Source: Nocardia salmonicida NBRC 13393
GTDB lineage: Bacteria > Actinomycetota > Actinomycetes > Mycobacteriales > Mycobacteriaceae
DNA: 41,395 bases
Assembly (NCBI RefSeq): GCF_001613085.1
Contig: NZ_BDBR01000069.1
Coordinates: 1-41,395, forward strand
Direction: 5' to 3'
In this document: piece by piece, positions 1 through 8,110 of the stretch
How the letters are laid out: the number at the start of each line of letters is the position of its first letter
Numbering within the stretch: the stretch's first letter is position 1
Notes under the pieces: model-generated
Told to the model about the DNA's origin: nothing
What the model saw: only the letters and a program-made list of their open reading frames with translations
The model's database searches: none
Made by a program: the position numbers and the translations under genes

Positions 1-678
1 ACCACCTGCCACGGCGGTGGCGACCTGCGCGATCGAGCGCACCTGCGCGGTGAGGTTGCCGGCCATGAAGTTCACCGAGTCGGTGAGATCTCGCCAGGTC
101 CCGGACACACCCTTGACGTCGGCCTGCCCACCCAGCCTGCCCTCGGTGCCGACCTCACGCGACACGCGGGTGACCTCGTCGGCGAACGAGGAGAGCTGAT
201 CGACCATCGTGTTGATGGTGTTCTTCAACTCGAGGATCTCCCCGCGCGCGTTCACCGTGATCTGCTGGCTCAGGTCACCGCGCGCGACCGCGGTGGCGAC
301 CTGAGCGATATCACGCACCTGGCTGGTCAGGTTGCCAGCCATCGCGTTCACCGAGTCGGTGAGGTCCTTCCAGGTGCCCGACACACCGGGTACTTCGGCC
401 TGCCCACCGAGGCGTCCGTCGGTGCCGACCTCGCGCGCGACACGGGTGACCTCAGAGGTGAACAGCGACAGCTGGTCCACCATGCCGTTGAACACCGTGG
501 CGATCTCGCCGAGCAGCCCGTCGGCGTCGGTGGGCAACCTGGTGCCGAAATCACCGTCGCGCACCGCGGTCAAACCGGCCAGCAGCCGCCGCAGTTCGAC
601 TTCGTCGGTGGCTACCGCGGCCTGCACGGGCGGGGCTTGCTCGGGCACTGCTCGGGCCGGTGCTGCGGTATCCGTCAT
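1..678 (-). CDS. Multi-HAMP sensor histidine kinase, N-terminal part (partial)
   Basis: The 5' end of a large minus-strand gene that leaves the window at position 1; 226 codons are visible from an ATG at 678. After a roughly 35-residue Ala/Pro-rich start come tandem repeats of about 92 residues. They contain GEI-type segments, VNxMVDQLS, EVTRVxREVGTEGRLGGQA and GVSGTWxDLTDSVNxMAGNLTxQVR, which is the HAMP-repeat array of actinobacterial cytoplasmic hybrid kinases. Known members continue with more HAMP repeats, GAF, HisKA/HATPase and receiver domains (over 1,000 aa); those parts are not seen here. No membrane segment is visible at the N-terminus, so a soluble sensor is likely. The signal is unknown. 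The neighbouring MEDS/HATPase gene lies on the same strand about 210 bases upstream and could belong to the same stress-sensing system (inference). Confidence 0.88.
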   Translation of the reverse strand, partial: MTDTAAPARAVPEQAPPVQAAVATDEVELRRLLAGLTAVRDGDFGTRLPTDADGLLGEIATVFNGMVDQLSLFTSEVTRVAREVGTDGRLGGQAEVPGVSGTWKDLTDSVNAMAGNLTSQVRDIAQVATAVARGDLSQQITVNARGEILELKNTINTMVDQLSSFADEVTRVSREVGTEGRLGGQADVKGVSGTWRDLTDSVNFMAGNLTAQVRSIAQVATAVAGG

Positions 679-891
679 GGCTGTCCTCGTTGGTCGACCG
701 GTCCGAATCGAACACCTATCCGATCGGTGTGAGGTAGGGCCGACCGTCACCCCACACGACCGAGCGGTGTGTTGCGGATTCGAATGACCACCCGACCGAA
801 GACTTTACGCTGCGACCGTTCGGCGTGAACGCGGCTGACCAGGATTGGGCCCGCTACGGGTTTATCGACGATATGCGAGGCAGATTCTGAT

Positions 892-1821
892 TCACACGTC
901 GAGATAGAAGCGGATCGTCGTGCCGTCCTCGCCGGTGTGTATGCGCACCAGATCAGCCAGGTAGTGCACCAGCAGCAGGCCCCTACCGCCGAACTGTCCC
1001 TGTTCAGGTGGCCTGCGCCCAGCCAGTGGATCGCTCAGGCACCCGCCGTCGCGAACCTCGAACACGAGCTGTCCCGGCTCGGACCACATCGCGAAGACAC
1101 CCCGGCCGCCACCGTGCACCACACTGTTGGTTGTCAGTTCCGCGACCGCCAGCTTGGCGTCTTCGAGCCGTACGGCGTCGAGTCCCCCTTTGCTCGCGTG
1201 GTCGACGGCGAAGTTGCGGACCGATCGAAGCTCGGCTTCGCCGAAGGCGAAGACGGCGGCATCGGGCGCCGACACCAGCGGCTCGTTGTAGCGGGCCACG
1301 ATCGTCTGCCAGTCGTAATCGTCGCTGGCCTGCTCGCGCCCCTGACTGATGAGGGTGGGGTGGGTGAGCCGCGCATCTGCCAGGACCGCCGCGTCCAGGC
1401 GGGTTTCGTCGTAGGGGCACAGGATGGTCACCGCGCGGCCTTCGAAAGCGGCATTGATCAGCGCTTCGTGCTGCGCGCATGCGGGGTATTCCACGGCGCT
1501 ACGCCCAGCCCAGATCGGCTCGCCGATGATGCGCACCCGCCCCTTCGGATGCGCGTCGGCGAACCCCTTGAGGACCTTCGGAATGATCCGCCCCGGGTTG
1601 CGACCGACTTCGGTCATATCGAGAAACGAGATGCCGCGAGCATCGACGCCGAGCTCGTCCTTGATCAGCTCGAGGTTGGGCCCCGGTACCGCGACGGCCA
1701 TCGGCTCACCCGCCGCCAAACCCTCGCGCAGGAACACCCCCGTCTGCTGCCTGTATTCCTGCTCGTTTCCATAGAAGAGGGCAGGGTGTTCGAACGCCTC
1801 GTTGGCGGTCGCTGTGCTCAT
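892..1821 (-). CDS. MEDS-domain sensor with anti-sigma-type HATPase domain
   Basis: A 309-aa protein. The N-terminal half (HPALFYGNEQEYRQ through CPYDETRL) is the MEDS domain, a sensory module found in methanogen/methylotroph DcmR-type proteins. The C-terminal half is an RsbW-like histidine-kinase ATPase fold with the N-box-like AVAELTTNSVVHGG, a DGG turn (EVRDGGC) and the GxGL-type GGRGLLLV. This pairing is common in actinomycetes, where such proteins act as anti-sigma or anti-anti-sigma regulators and do not phosphorylate a response regulator. The start at 1821 is chosen because the MEDS domain begins a few residues later; an upstream in-frame GTG at 1875 would add 18 poorly conserved residues. 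It probably senses stress or redox state and partners with a SigB-like factor encoded elsewhere (inference). Confidence 0.85.
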   Translation of the reverse strand: MSTATANEAFEHPALFYGNEQEYRQQTGVFLREGLAAGEPMAVAVPGPNLELIKDELGVDARGISFLDMTEVGRNPGRIIPKVLKGFADAHPKGRVRIIGEPIWAGRSAVEYPACAQHEALINAAFEGRAVTILCPYDETRLDAAVLADARLTHPTLISQGREQASDDYDWQTIVARYNEPLVSAPDAAVFAFGEAELRSVRNFAVDHASKGGLDAVRLEDAKLAVAELTTNSVVHGGGRGVFAMWSEPGQLVFEVRDGGCLSDPLAGRRPPEQGQFGGRGLLLVHYLADLVRIHTGEDGTTIRFYLDV

Positions 1822-2077
1822 CGGGGCATTACCGTCGATTCGGTTCGGGCGGACAACGTTGATAGACGCGGCCACCGGAAGGCGTATCCACGCGCGGGCT
1901 CCTTCGCCACCGTCGGCCGACTCTCAGCCGGAATCGGCAGAAGGTAAGAGCCTTCCGGGCGCACAGTCTAGCTCGCCGCGTCGAGCACCGATGATCGGAC
2001 TCAGCGTGCCGGGCCGGCTCGATGCGTGGAGCCCTGCCCCACCACCGCACTCGGGCAGGTCGACGGTGCGCACGTGG

Positions 2078-2461
2078 TCACGAGACGAAGTCCGGGCACA
2101 GATTCGTGGTCGCGGCACTCACGAACAGCGGGCCCTGATCGAACTGGTAGATCTGCTCAACCGCGGATGTCTCGTCCAGAACCGACACGCCTCCACGCAG
2201 ATGTTCACACGTCGCGTGGCCCGCGGCGACCAACTCCTTCCCCGACTTCCCCGGCAAGGCCGCGTCGTTAATTCTGATCTCTTCGAGGAACGACTCTTCG
2301 TCGGTACTGAACTCGGCTGCTTCGGCGGTGCGGGTCGTGGTGACCTCTACGCTGCGGGGCCCGGTCGTCGGGTCACAGCCCGCGACTGCGGCACCGAGAA
2401 CCGCGACAGTCAGACTGACCGCTACCACGTTGGCACGCAACTGAATTCGCCCTACGAACAT
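2078..2461 (-). CDS. DUF732-type secreted lipoprotein
   Basis: A 127-aa protein starting at ATG 2461, with AAAGGA about seven bases upstream. It has a hydrophobic signal segment and a lipobox AVAGC (Cys29), so it should be lipidated and anchored outside the membrane. The mature part (FSTDEESFLEEIRINDA, then a helix with GKELVAAGHATCEHL and a final NLCPDF) matches the DUF732 pattern of small mycolate-actinomycete exported proteins, including the paired cysteines expected to form a disulfide. Function is unknown for the family. A longer in-frame reading to 2590 exists but places the signal peptide inside the protein and is rejected. Confidence 0.8.
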   Translation of the reverse strand: MFVGRIQLRANVVAVSLTVAVLGAAVAGCDPTTGPRSVEVTTTRTAEAAEFSTDEESFLEEIRINDAALPGKSGKELVAAGHATCEHLRGGVSVLDETSAVEQIYQFDQGPLFVSAATTNLCPDFVS

Positions 2462-2866
2462 GGTGTTTTCCTTTGATCTCGAGCAGAGGGACCGATACCC
2501 TCGATCGATCCTCTCCGACACCGTTTCCGGTGTGCCATCAACGATCCCGCAGCAGTCGACTGCCCGGAACCCACCCCAGGGTTGGCACAACCCAACCTAT
2601 GAGAAGTCGACCGATCCCCACCCGAGGGTGCCCTCCTCACCGCGGATGGTTGCTCTACGCCTCGGGGCCCCGGCTTAGTCCGCAATGAGTACCGATCGGG
2701 GCTCGGAGAGCAGGCCGAGTATCCGCTTACTTGAATGGGATTCATGAGCTATTCGCGGGCTCGCATGTCGCCTCGAATGGTCGGAGTCATTTTGGTGGAT
2801 GATTAGTGCGCTCATCCATGCCTCCATCATGGCAGGCTGAGGCGGTCGTGGCCGAAGCCGGTCAGC
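2462..2866. other. Intergenic region, no gene recognised
   Basis: About 400 bases between the DUF732 lipoprotein (minus) and the broken P450 (plus). Open frames here show no family motif, and the long minus-strand frame 2675-3520 is the antisense of the P450. The roughly 80 N-terminal residues missing from the P450 cannot be found here in any frame, so the P450 5' end appears to have been deleted rather than frameshifted. Confidence 0.5.
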
Positions 2867-4059
2867 TTGGAACAGACCAGCCGAATCAACGACCCAGAAG
2901 GCATAGGGACACAACATGATCGACCGCTTGCGGGCGACGGTTTGTTCGCTACCTACAACTCCGAGCCGAATTGGGCCAAGGTAGACACCGTTCTCGCCCC
3001 CGCCTTCACCAAGTCGGCGATGGCCAACTACCACGGCTCGATCATCGAGACCGTTCGGGAGTTGACCGATGTCTGGTCTGCGACACCGCAGTGGATCGAC
3101 GTGCCGGCGACGACGAACAAGCTGACGTTCGAAATTATTGCGCGCGCGGGGTTCTCGCATTCCTTCGGTTCGCTGGCCGATTCGAACAGCGGTTCTTTCG
3201 TCGAAGCGATGGTGCGTGAGCTCGCCTACGCCAACCGCCGCACCGATGTACTCCCCCTGTTCGACAAAGTCTTCCGCTGCGACGACCACGATCGACACAA
3301 CGCCGACCTGACACATGCGCACGCTTTCGTCGACGACATCATCGAGGCCCGCACAAGCGATCCCCATCGTGAGTATCACGACATTCTCGATCTCATGCTC
3401 GACAGCGTCGACCCAGAAACCGGGGAACGTCTCGACACGGTCAACATCCGAAACCAAATCCTCACCTTCCTCATAGCGGGCAGTGAGACCTCCGCCAACA
3501 CCATCGCCTTCGCTCTGCACTACCTCTCGACCCGCCCCGACATCGCCGCGACCGTCCGCGCCGAACTCGACGAGCGTTGGCCCACAATGGAATTTCCGGA
3601 CGTCCGCGACGACGACGTAGCCAAGCTGCGCGGTCTGCGCCGCGTCATCGACGAAACCCTGCGGCTGTGGCCAACCGGGCCCGGATACTTCCGCCGGGCC
3701 AAACGCGACACCACGCTCTGCGGCCGCTATCGCTTCGCCAAGAAGGACTGGGTACTGGTTTGCTCCTCGCCGCCCACCGAGACCCGGCCTGGGGCCCCGA
3801 CGCAGACCAGTTCAACCCCGACCGATTCCTGCCGGACAACATCCGCGGCCTACCGCCCCGCGTCTACAAACCTTTCGGCACCGGGGCCCGTGCCTGCATC
3901 GGCCGCCAGTTCGCCCACCACGAAATAGCGGTCACCCTCGCAGCACTTCTGCACCAGTTCGACCTGGAATCCGACCCGGGATATGACTTGGATGTCCGCG
4001 AAACTCTCACCCTCAAGCCCGCAGGTCTCCGACTTCGAGCATATCGACGTCGCCGCTAG
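2867..4059 (+). pseudogene. CYP102-like cytochrome P450, 5'-truncated and frameshifted
   Basis: Similarity to the heme domain of self-sufficient fatty-acid hydroxylases (CYP102/P450-BM3 type) begins at LAGDGLF, which corresponds to about residue 83 of BM3, so the N-terminal part is missing. The I-helix (LIAGSETSANT) and K-helix ExxR (ETLR, then LWPTGP) are in frame 2. Between 3750 and 3775 the reading shifts to frame 1, where HRDPAWGPD, the heme-ligand loop FGTGARACIG and the closing DVRETLTLKPAG are found. The shift fits loss of one base after the WVLV codons. The sequence ends at RAYRRRR with no reductase domain. An intact parent would hydroxylate fatty acids; this copy should be inactive. 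The first usable ATG (2867) gives about 19 unrelated residues before homology. Confidence 0.85.
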
Positions 4060-4094
4060 GTCATAAGTCTGTCCCCCGCGTCTGCTCACACCCA

Positions 4095-4125
4095 CCGCAG
4101 CAGTCACAGGATAGGACTGCTGCGG
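4095..4125 (+). terminator. Hairpin terminator after the P450 remnant
   Basis: A perfect 11-bp inverted repeat, CCGCAGCAGTC / GACTGCTGCGG, with a nine-base loop, 35 bases after the P450 stop. There is no strong T-tract, which is usual for actinomycete hairpin terminators. It could act on either strand. Confidence 0.55.
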
Positions 4126-4484
4126 CCACTTCCACGGTGAACTACCGATGCGGGTTCGTCGGTGCACCCATGTTTCCGCCAATGATCAGCAGCGAGGTTC
4201 TTCGCGACGGGTACGCGGCCGCTGCCGTCGGCGGACCGTCGGACTGTCACCGAAATACCCTTGGCGACAGCACTATTCGGCCGCCGGACTTGTCGTACCC
4301 GCCTGGTACAAATTTGTCGTCGGTCGCTCATCGGTGACCGACCGGGGGATCGGAACGACGAAGCTCGAGGTGGGTCTGCGTTGGGTCGAGTGCCAGGCAC
4401 CCCGTCGCCATCGGCGTCGAATGAGTTCGTCGACAGCAGGGGAACCCTTCGACCCATCTTTGGGGATACTGAATTGCTCATCGT
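4126..4484. other. Intergenic region, no gene recognised
   Basis: About 360 bases between two hairpins that end convergent units. Several open frames cross it on both strands but none shows a ribosome-binding site plus recognisable motifs. It may be a remnant of the P450's lost neighbours; nothing specific is visible. Confidence 0.4.
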
Positions 4485-4515
4485 GGCCACCGATCAGAAG
4501 TACCTATCAGTGGCC
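4485..4515 (-). terminator. Hairpin terminator of the iron-regulated operon
   Basis: Inverted repeat GGCCAC-c-GAT / ATC-a-GTGGCC with one internal mismatch. It begins five bases after the stop codon of the last (FmdE-like) gene on the minus strand. No clear T-run follows. Position and stem length suggest a transcription end, less certainly than the 4095 hairpin. Confidence 0.45.
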
Positions 4516-4519
4516 TGAC

Positions 4520-5023
4520 TCAGCGTGTCGGCTGCGGCACCTCTTCGTAGACCTCGCCGACCTCGCCGCCCAGCAGTCGGTCGGTCATCTCCTGTTTCAG
4601 CACGGTCAGTCGTTCGTCGTCGGCCGGAGTGCGGTCGCTACGGGCTCCGAGCTCGATGAATTCGTCGGTGACGAATCCCGCGTCGCGCAACCGCACCAGC
4701 ACGGTCCGGTCGCGGTAGCGAAATTCCCAGACGTAGCGGGCCAGGGTGACACCGCGGTCGGTCGCGGCGAGTTCGGGCACGACGACGAAACGATCGCCGG
4801 TGACCGCACGCAAGGCCATTTCGATCGCGTCTCGGCCGCCGGGGCCGGGGAACGCGGTGCGGACGGTGACCTCACGGCGCTCGACGGGACCGAGCACCGC
4901 GACGGCATGGCGCATCGCGCAGTACGCGTGCGCCACCCCGCCGGGGAAGTGTGGCCCGTGGTACTTCATCAGATCGGTGAACGAGATATCGATCGGCGTG
5001 CCCGATTCGAGGACTGTCAGCAT
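4520..5023 (-). CDS. FmdE-like protein without the family cysteines
   Basis: A 167-aa protein, last gene of the six-gene operon. Its ATG at 5023 overlaps the previous stop by seven bases and is preceded by GGAGGAAAAC, an excellent ribosome-binding site. The N-terminal part YHGPHFPGGVAHAYCAM ... GPGGRDAIEMAL ... TGDRF follows the FmdE pattern (formylmethanofuran dehydrogenase subunit E family; typically HGHxCPG ... ACGxDAIQ ... GCTxGxGN). The two cysteines of the pattern are Phe and Gly here, and the usual C-terminal zinc ribbon is absent. FmdE proteins are often encoded beside metal or metal-complex transporters, but their role is not settled. Here the protein is co-expressed with an Fe-type ABC importer under an iron box, so a part in handling the imported metal complex is likely (inference). 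Confidence 0.65.
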   Translation of the reverse strand: MLTVLESGTPIDISFTDLMKYHGPHFPGGVAHAYCAMRHAVAVLGPVERREVTVRTAFPGPGGRDAIEMALRAVTGDRFVVVPELAATDRGVTLARYVWEFRYRDRTVLVRLRDAGFVTDEFIELGARSDRTPADDERLTVLKQEMTDRLLGGEVGEVYEEVPQPTR

Positions 5024-5667
5024 GTTTTCCTCCGGTCGGCGGTGGCCCAGTACAACGCTGAGTAGAGCAATTGCGTTGCGCCGGGCATGAATCCGGACCC
5101 GTGGTGATAGACCGGGTCCATGGTGGTGACCAGCAGACGACCGGGGGTCGACTGCTCGTCGAGATAGAGAATCGAACCGTCGCGGGCGCCGTCCTCGGTG
5201 TGCAGATCGACCAGGCTCACCGCGCCGGGTGGGGGCTCGAGCACACCGTGGTAGTGCCAGATCACCGCGCGATCGGCAAAGAAATCCCAGGCTGGATGGT
5301 CCGGGGCGCGTGTGCGCAGCCGGTGGTCCTCGCCGGTTCGCCACCACCAGAACACGGTGGGACGGCTCTGTTGGCGGACACCGGGCACCCAACCCTCCAC
5401 GGCGTTCTCGCCGAAGACCAAGACGGTGGCGCCGCGGTCGAGGGAGGCGAGAATGCTTGCGGTCCAGTGCCCCAACAGATCCGGGCGGAGCCGGTCGGAC
5501 ACCACGATCACGTCGATGTCGGTGAGTTCCTCGGGCGTCCCGGTCCGCACATGGATCGGACGGAGCCGGTAGGGCGCCAGTGCGGGGTCTGCCAGGGTGG
5601 CCAGTTGCGCGTGGCTGCCGCCGTGTAGCAAGGCGATCGAGCAGGCGGCGCGAACGAGGTCAGTCAT
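5017..5667 (-). CDS. Amidotransferase-fold-like protein of the iron operon (second copy)
   Basis: A 216-aa protein starting at ATG 5667, which overlaps the preceding gene by eight bases (ATGACTGA). No known family is firmly recognised. The layout suggests a class-I glutamine-amidotransferase/ThuA-like flavodoxin fold: SIALLHGGSH near the start, DIDVIVVSDRLRPDLL, a strand-turn DRGATVLVFGENA, then a late GRLLVTTMDPVYHHGSG and a closing helix LLYSALYWA. No conserved nucleophilic elbow cysteine is apparent, so it may bind rather than hydrolyse. It looks like a distant paralogue of the gene just upstream (shared GRVLVHGGND / GRLLVTTMDP end). No signal peptide is seen, so it should be cytoplasmic. 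Its function in metal-complex processing is inferred only from the operon. Confidence 0.6.
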   Translation of the reverse strand: MTDLVRAACSIALLHGGSHAQLATLADPALAPYRLRPIHVRTGTPEELTDIDVIVVSDRLRPDLLGHWTASILASLDRGATVLVFGENAVEGWVPGVRQQSRPTVFWWWRTGEDHRLRTRAPDHPAWDFFADRAVIWHYHGVLEPPPGAVSLVDLHTEDGARDGSILYLDEQSTPGRLLVTTMDPVYHHGSGFMPGATQLLYSALYWATADRRKTC

Positions 5668-6283
5668 CGCGGCCTTCCAGCCATCGGACGAGCTGGGTGC
5701 GCAATCGCTGCGTGCCACGCGCGGCGGTGGCGAACTGCAGCAGATCGTTGCCGCCGTGTACCAGGACCCGGCCCGCGCCGAGCGGGTAGTCGTAGTCGAC
5801 CGGGGCGTTGGTTGTCCCGAGTGTGTGCACCACTCGGGCGTCGTCGGGCAGGTCCGCATACCAGCCACGCCCGTAGAAGCCGGCAACGCCGATCCGGGCC
5901 AGTACTTCGAACGGCACAGGCCCCGGCGTTCCGGTGTTGTACAGGAAGGACTTCGGGTCGGTGCCTGCCCACACAGGATGCACGTTCACGCGGGTCAGCG
6001 TGAGATCGCGCGGGCTGCGGAAGTCGAGCTTTCGCCACGTGCTCAAACCGTCCAGGAAGCGGCGTTGCACGTGCCCGTTGATGACCACGCGTCCGCCGCG
6101 GGTGACAAAGGAATCCAAGAACGGTCGCTGGTGGAGCAGGTACTCCTGATCGACATCGCCGGTCAGATACACCCCGGTGACCGCGTCGTCGCATTCGGTC
6201 GACAGGTCGTAGACATCTATTTCTCGCATGCCGTCGATCACCTGCCGGTCGCGCGGGGCCATGAGGGCGTTGAGCACCGTCAC
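5660..6283 (-). CDS. Amidotransferase-fold-like protein of the iron operon (first copy)
   Basis: A 207-aa protein that begins with GTG at 6283, overlapping the ATPase stop by four bases (GTGA). Features are VTGVYLTGDVDQEYLL, then PFLDSFVTRGGRVVINGHV, which reads like the strand-helix-strand of ThuA/GATase1-like proteins that test for a bound ligand. Further on come a GFYGRGWYADLP segment and the end GAGRVLVHGGNDLLQFA. No catalytic Cys-His-Glu triad is evident. There is no signal peptide. It is translationally coupled to both neighbours, so it is expected at levels similar to the ATPase. I do not recognise a characterised homologue. Confidence 0.6.
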   Translation of the reverse strand: MTVLNALMAPRDRQVIDGMREIDVYDLSTECDDAVTGVYLTGDVDQEYLLHQRPFLDSFVTRGGRVVINGHVQRRFLDGLSTWRKLDFRSPRDLTLTRVNVHPVWAGTDPKSFLYNTGTPGPVPFEVLARIGVAGFYGRGWYADLPDDARVVHTLGTTNAPVDYDYPLGAGRVLVHGGNDLLQFATAARGTQRLRTQLVRWLEGRDD

Positions 6284-7035
6284 GAGATTCCCCTGCCGAA
6301 ATCGGGAACTGTCAGTCGCCTTATCGCACTCGGCGTTTCGATGTCGGCGGTGACGATCGGCACCCCGTACATCTCGGAAAGCAGTGCACCGGTGAGCAAC
6401 TCGCGGGTCGGACCGATCCGCTGGTCGTCGGCGCTCACCATCAGCATCGACCGTTCGGCCACGTGCAGTGCGTGATCGGGGTGGTGGGTGGTCATCACGA
6501 CCGCCATTCCCTCGTCGGCGAGCGCGCGGAGCACAGTCAGCACCTGGGCTTGGTTGCGGAGGTCGAGGGCGGCGGCGGGTTCGTCGAGCACGATGGTGTC
6601 GCAGTCGGAGACCAACGCCCTTGCGATGAGCACCAATTGGCGCTCGCCGCCGCTGAGTCCGGTGTAGTCACGGTCCGCGAGATGGGAAACGCCGACCCGG
6701 TGCAGCGCCTCCCGCGCGGCCTCGCGGTCGGTGGCGGTGGGAGTGCTGTAGATCTTCACCGTCCGCGCCCTGCCCATGAGCACGATATCGAGCACCGAGA
6801 ACGAGAACACCACCGAATGGCTCTGCGGGACGTAACCCACGCCGCCGGTCGTCGTGACGGAACCGGTCACCGGGCGCGTGATTCCGGCCAGACACTTGAG
6901 CATCGTGGTCTTGCCACGTGCGTTCGGTCCGAGCACCGCGAAAACCTGACCCGCCGCGGCGCGGACCGAGACATCACGAAAGATCCACGGCCCCTTGGCC
7001 GAATAGCGGAACGACAACGAGCTCGCCTCAAGCAT
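6280..7035 (-). CDS. ABC transporter ATP-binding protein, iron/metal-complex uptake
   Basis: A 251-aa FecE/FhuC-type ATPase. Walker A is GPNARGKTT (about residues 36-44, with Ala-Arg in place of the usual Gly-Ala/Ser-Gly pair before GKT), the signature is LSGGERQ (127-133) and Walker B is IVLDEP (D151, E152), followed by the D-loop ALDLRNQ and the switch His (TTHHPDHA). It powers import by the FecCD-type permease whose 3' end it overlaps by eight bases. The C-terminal tail after about residue 215 (LLSEMYGVPIVTADIE) is standard for the subfamily. Cytoplasmic, membrane-associated. Confidence 0.93.
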   Translation of the reverse strand: MLEASSLSFRYSAKGPWIFRDVSVRAAAGQVFAVLGPNARGKTTMLKCLAGITRPVTGSVTTTGGVGYVPQSHSVVFSFSVLDIVLMGRARTVKIYSTPTATDREAAREALHRVGVSHLADRDYTGLSGGERQLVLIARALVSDCDTIVLDEPAAALDLRNQAQVLTVLRALADEGMAVVMTTHHPDHALHVAERSMLMVSADDQRIGPTRELLTGALLSEMYGVPIVTADIETPSAIRRLTVPDFGRGIS

Positions 7036-8110
7036 CCGAACCCCACAGGCGGGTTCGGTTGCGGATCAGCAGCGCCACGAAGAAGGGTGCGCCGATGATG
7101 GCGGTGAGGATGCCGATCGGGATCTCGGCGGTGCTGATCGTGCGCGAGAGGGTGTCGATCAGGGTGAGGTAGATGGCGCCGAGCAAAGCGCTGACCGGCA
7201 GCACCATCCGGTTGTCGGTGCCGACCATCATGCGCACCAGGTGCGGCACGACCAGTCCCACCCAGCCGATCACCCCGGCGACCGATACCGATCCCGCGGT
7301 GATCAACGCGACGCACACCAGCAGCAGGTTGCGCAGCCGCTGGGGTGAGAGCCCCAGCGCGGTGGCGTCCTCGTCGCCCATCGCCAGAATGTTCAGCCGC
7401 CAGCGCAGCGCGAGCACCACCAGTCCCGCCGCAACGATCGGGATCGCCGCGGTCAACACCTTCGGGTAGCTGGCCGTCGCGAGTGAACCCATGAGCCAGA
7501 AGACGATCGAGGGAAGTTCGCTGTAGGGGTCGGCGATATAGGTGATGAACGAGACCATCGCCCCGAACATCGCACCGACCACGGTGCCGCCGAGGATGAT
7601 CATCAACAGCGGCGCCCCCGGCACGGCCCGAGCGATCGCCACGACCAGCGCCAATGCCGCAACGCCGCCGAGGAACGCCCCGCCCACCAGTGCGGCGCCG
7701 CTGAATCCGGCGAGCAGGATCAGCACGCCGCCGAATGAGGCACCCGATGACACGCCGAGGACCTGGGCGCTGGCGAGCGGGTTGCGGAACACCGCCTGCA
7801 TCACCGCACCGGTGAGCGCGAGCCCGGCCCCCAACAGGATCGACAACAGGACGCGGGGAAGGCGCACATCGAGCACCACCGTGGCTTCCTGCGGGTACCA
7901 GGTCTGCTCGATCGGCAGGAACTGTCCCAACAGGATTCGAACGATCTCGTTCGGCGGGACCGCGTAGCGGCCGACGGCCAGTGCGCCGACCGCCACGACG
8001 ATCAGCAGCAGCAAGAACCCCGGAACGGCCAGCATCCGCCGATCGAACCCCGCCCGCGGCGGCGCCGGATCAACCGGCGCCGCCGCCTGATCAACGGAGG
8101 AACTGGTCAT
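7028..8110 (-). CDS. FecCD-family ABC transporter permease
   Basis: A 360-aa integral membrane protein. The start at ATG 8110 overlaps the binding-protein gene by 20 bases; a longer frame to 8227 only adds binding-protein antisense-like residues. After a Pro/Ala-rich cytosolic start it has about nine to ten hydrophobic helices and the family blocks RLPRVLLSILLGAGLALTGAVMQAVFRNPLASAQVLGVSSGAS and GWVGLVVPHLVRMMVGTDNR (given here across blocks, residues about 75-120 and 285-305). The latter includes the EAA-like coupling segment that contacts the ATPase. FecCD permeases import Fe-siderophores, heme or cobalamin; the iron box upstream favours an iron complex. Confidence 0.92.
   Translation of the reverse strand: MTSSSVDQAAAPVDPAPPRAGFDRRMLAVPGFLLLLIVVAVGALAVGRYAVPPNEIVRILLGQFLPIEQTWYPQEATVVLDVRLPRVLLSILLGAGLALTGAVMQAVFRNPLASAQVLGVSSGASFGGVLILLAGFSGAALVGGAFLGGVAALALVVAIARAVPGAPLLMIILGGTVVGAMFGAMVSFITYIADPYSELPSIVFWLMGSLATASYPKVLTAAIPIVAAGLVVLALRWRLNILAMGDEDATALGLSPQRLRNLLLVCVALITAGSVSVAGVIGWVGLVVPHLVRMMVGTDNRMVLPVSALLGAIYLTLIDTLSRTISTAEIPIGILTAIIGAPFFVALLIRNRTRLWGSDA

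Noticed and set aside
2675..3520. 281-aa minus-strand open frame
   Set aside because: Antisense of the P450, whose conserved residues are on the plus strand.
4148..5065. 305-aa plus-strand open frame
   Set aside because: Mostly antisense to the FmdE-like gene, which has a strong ribosome-binding site and family motifs.
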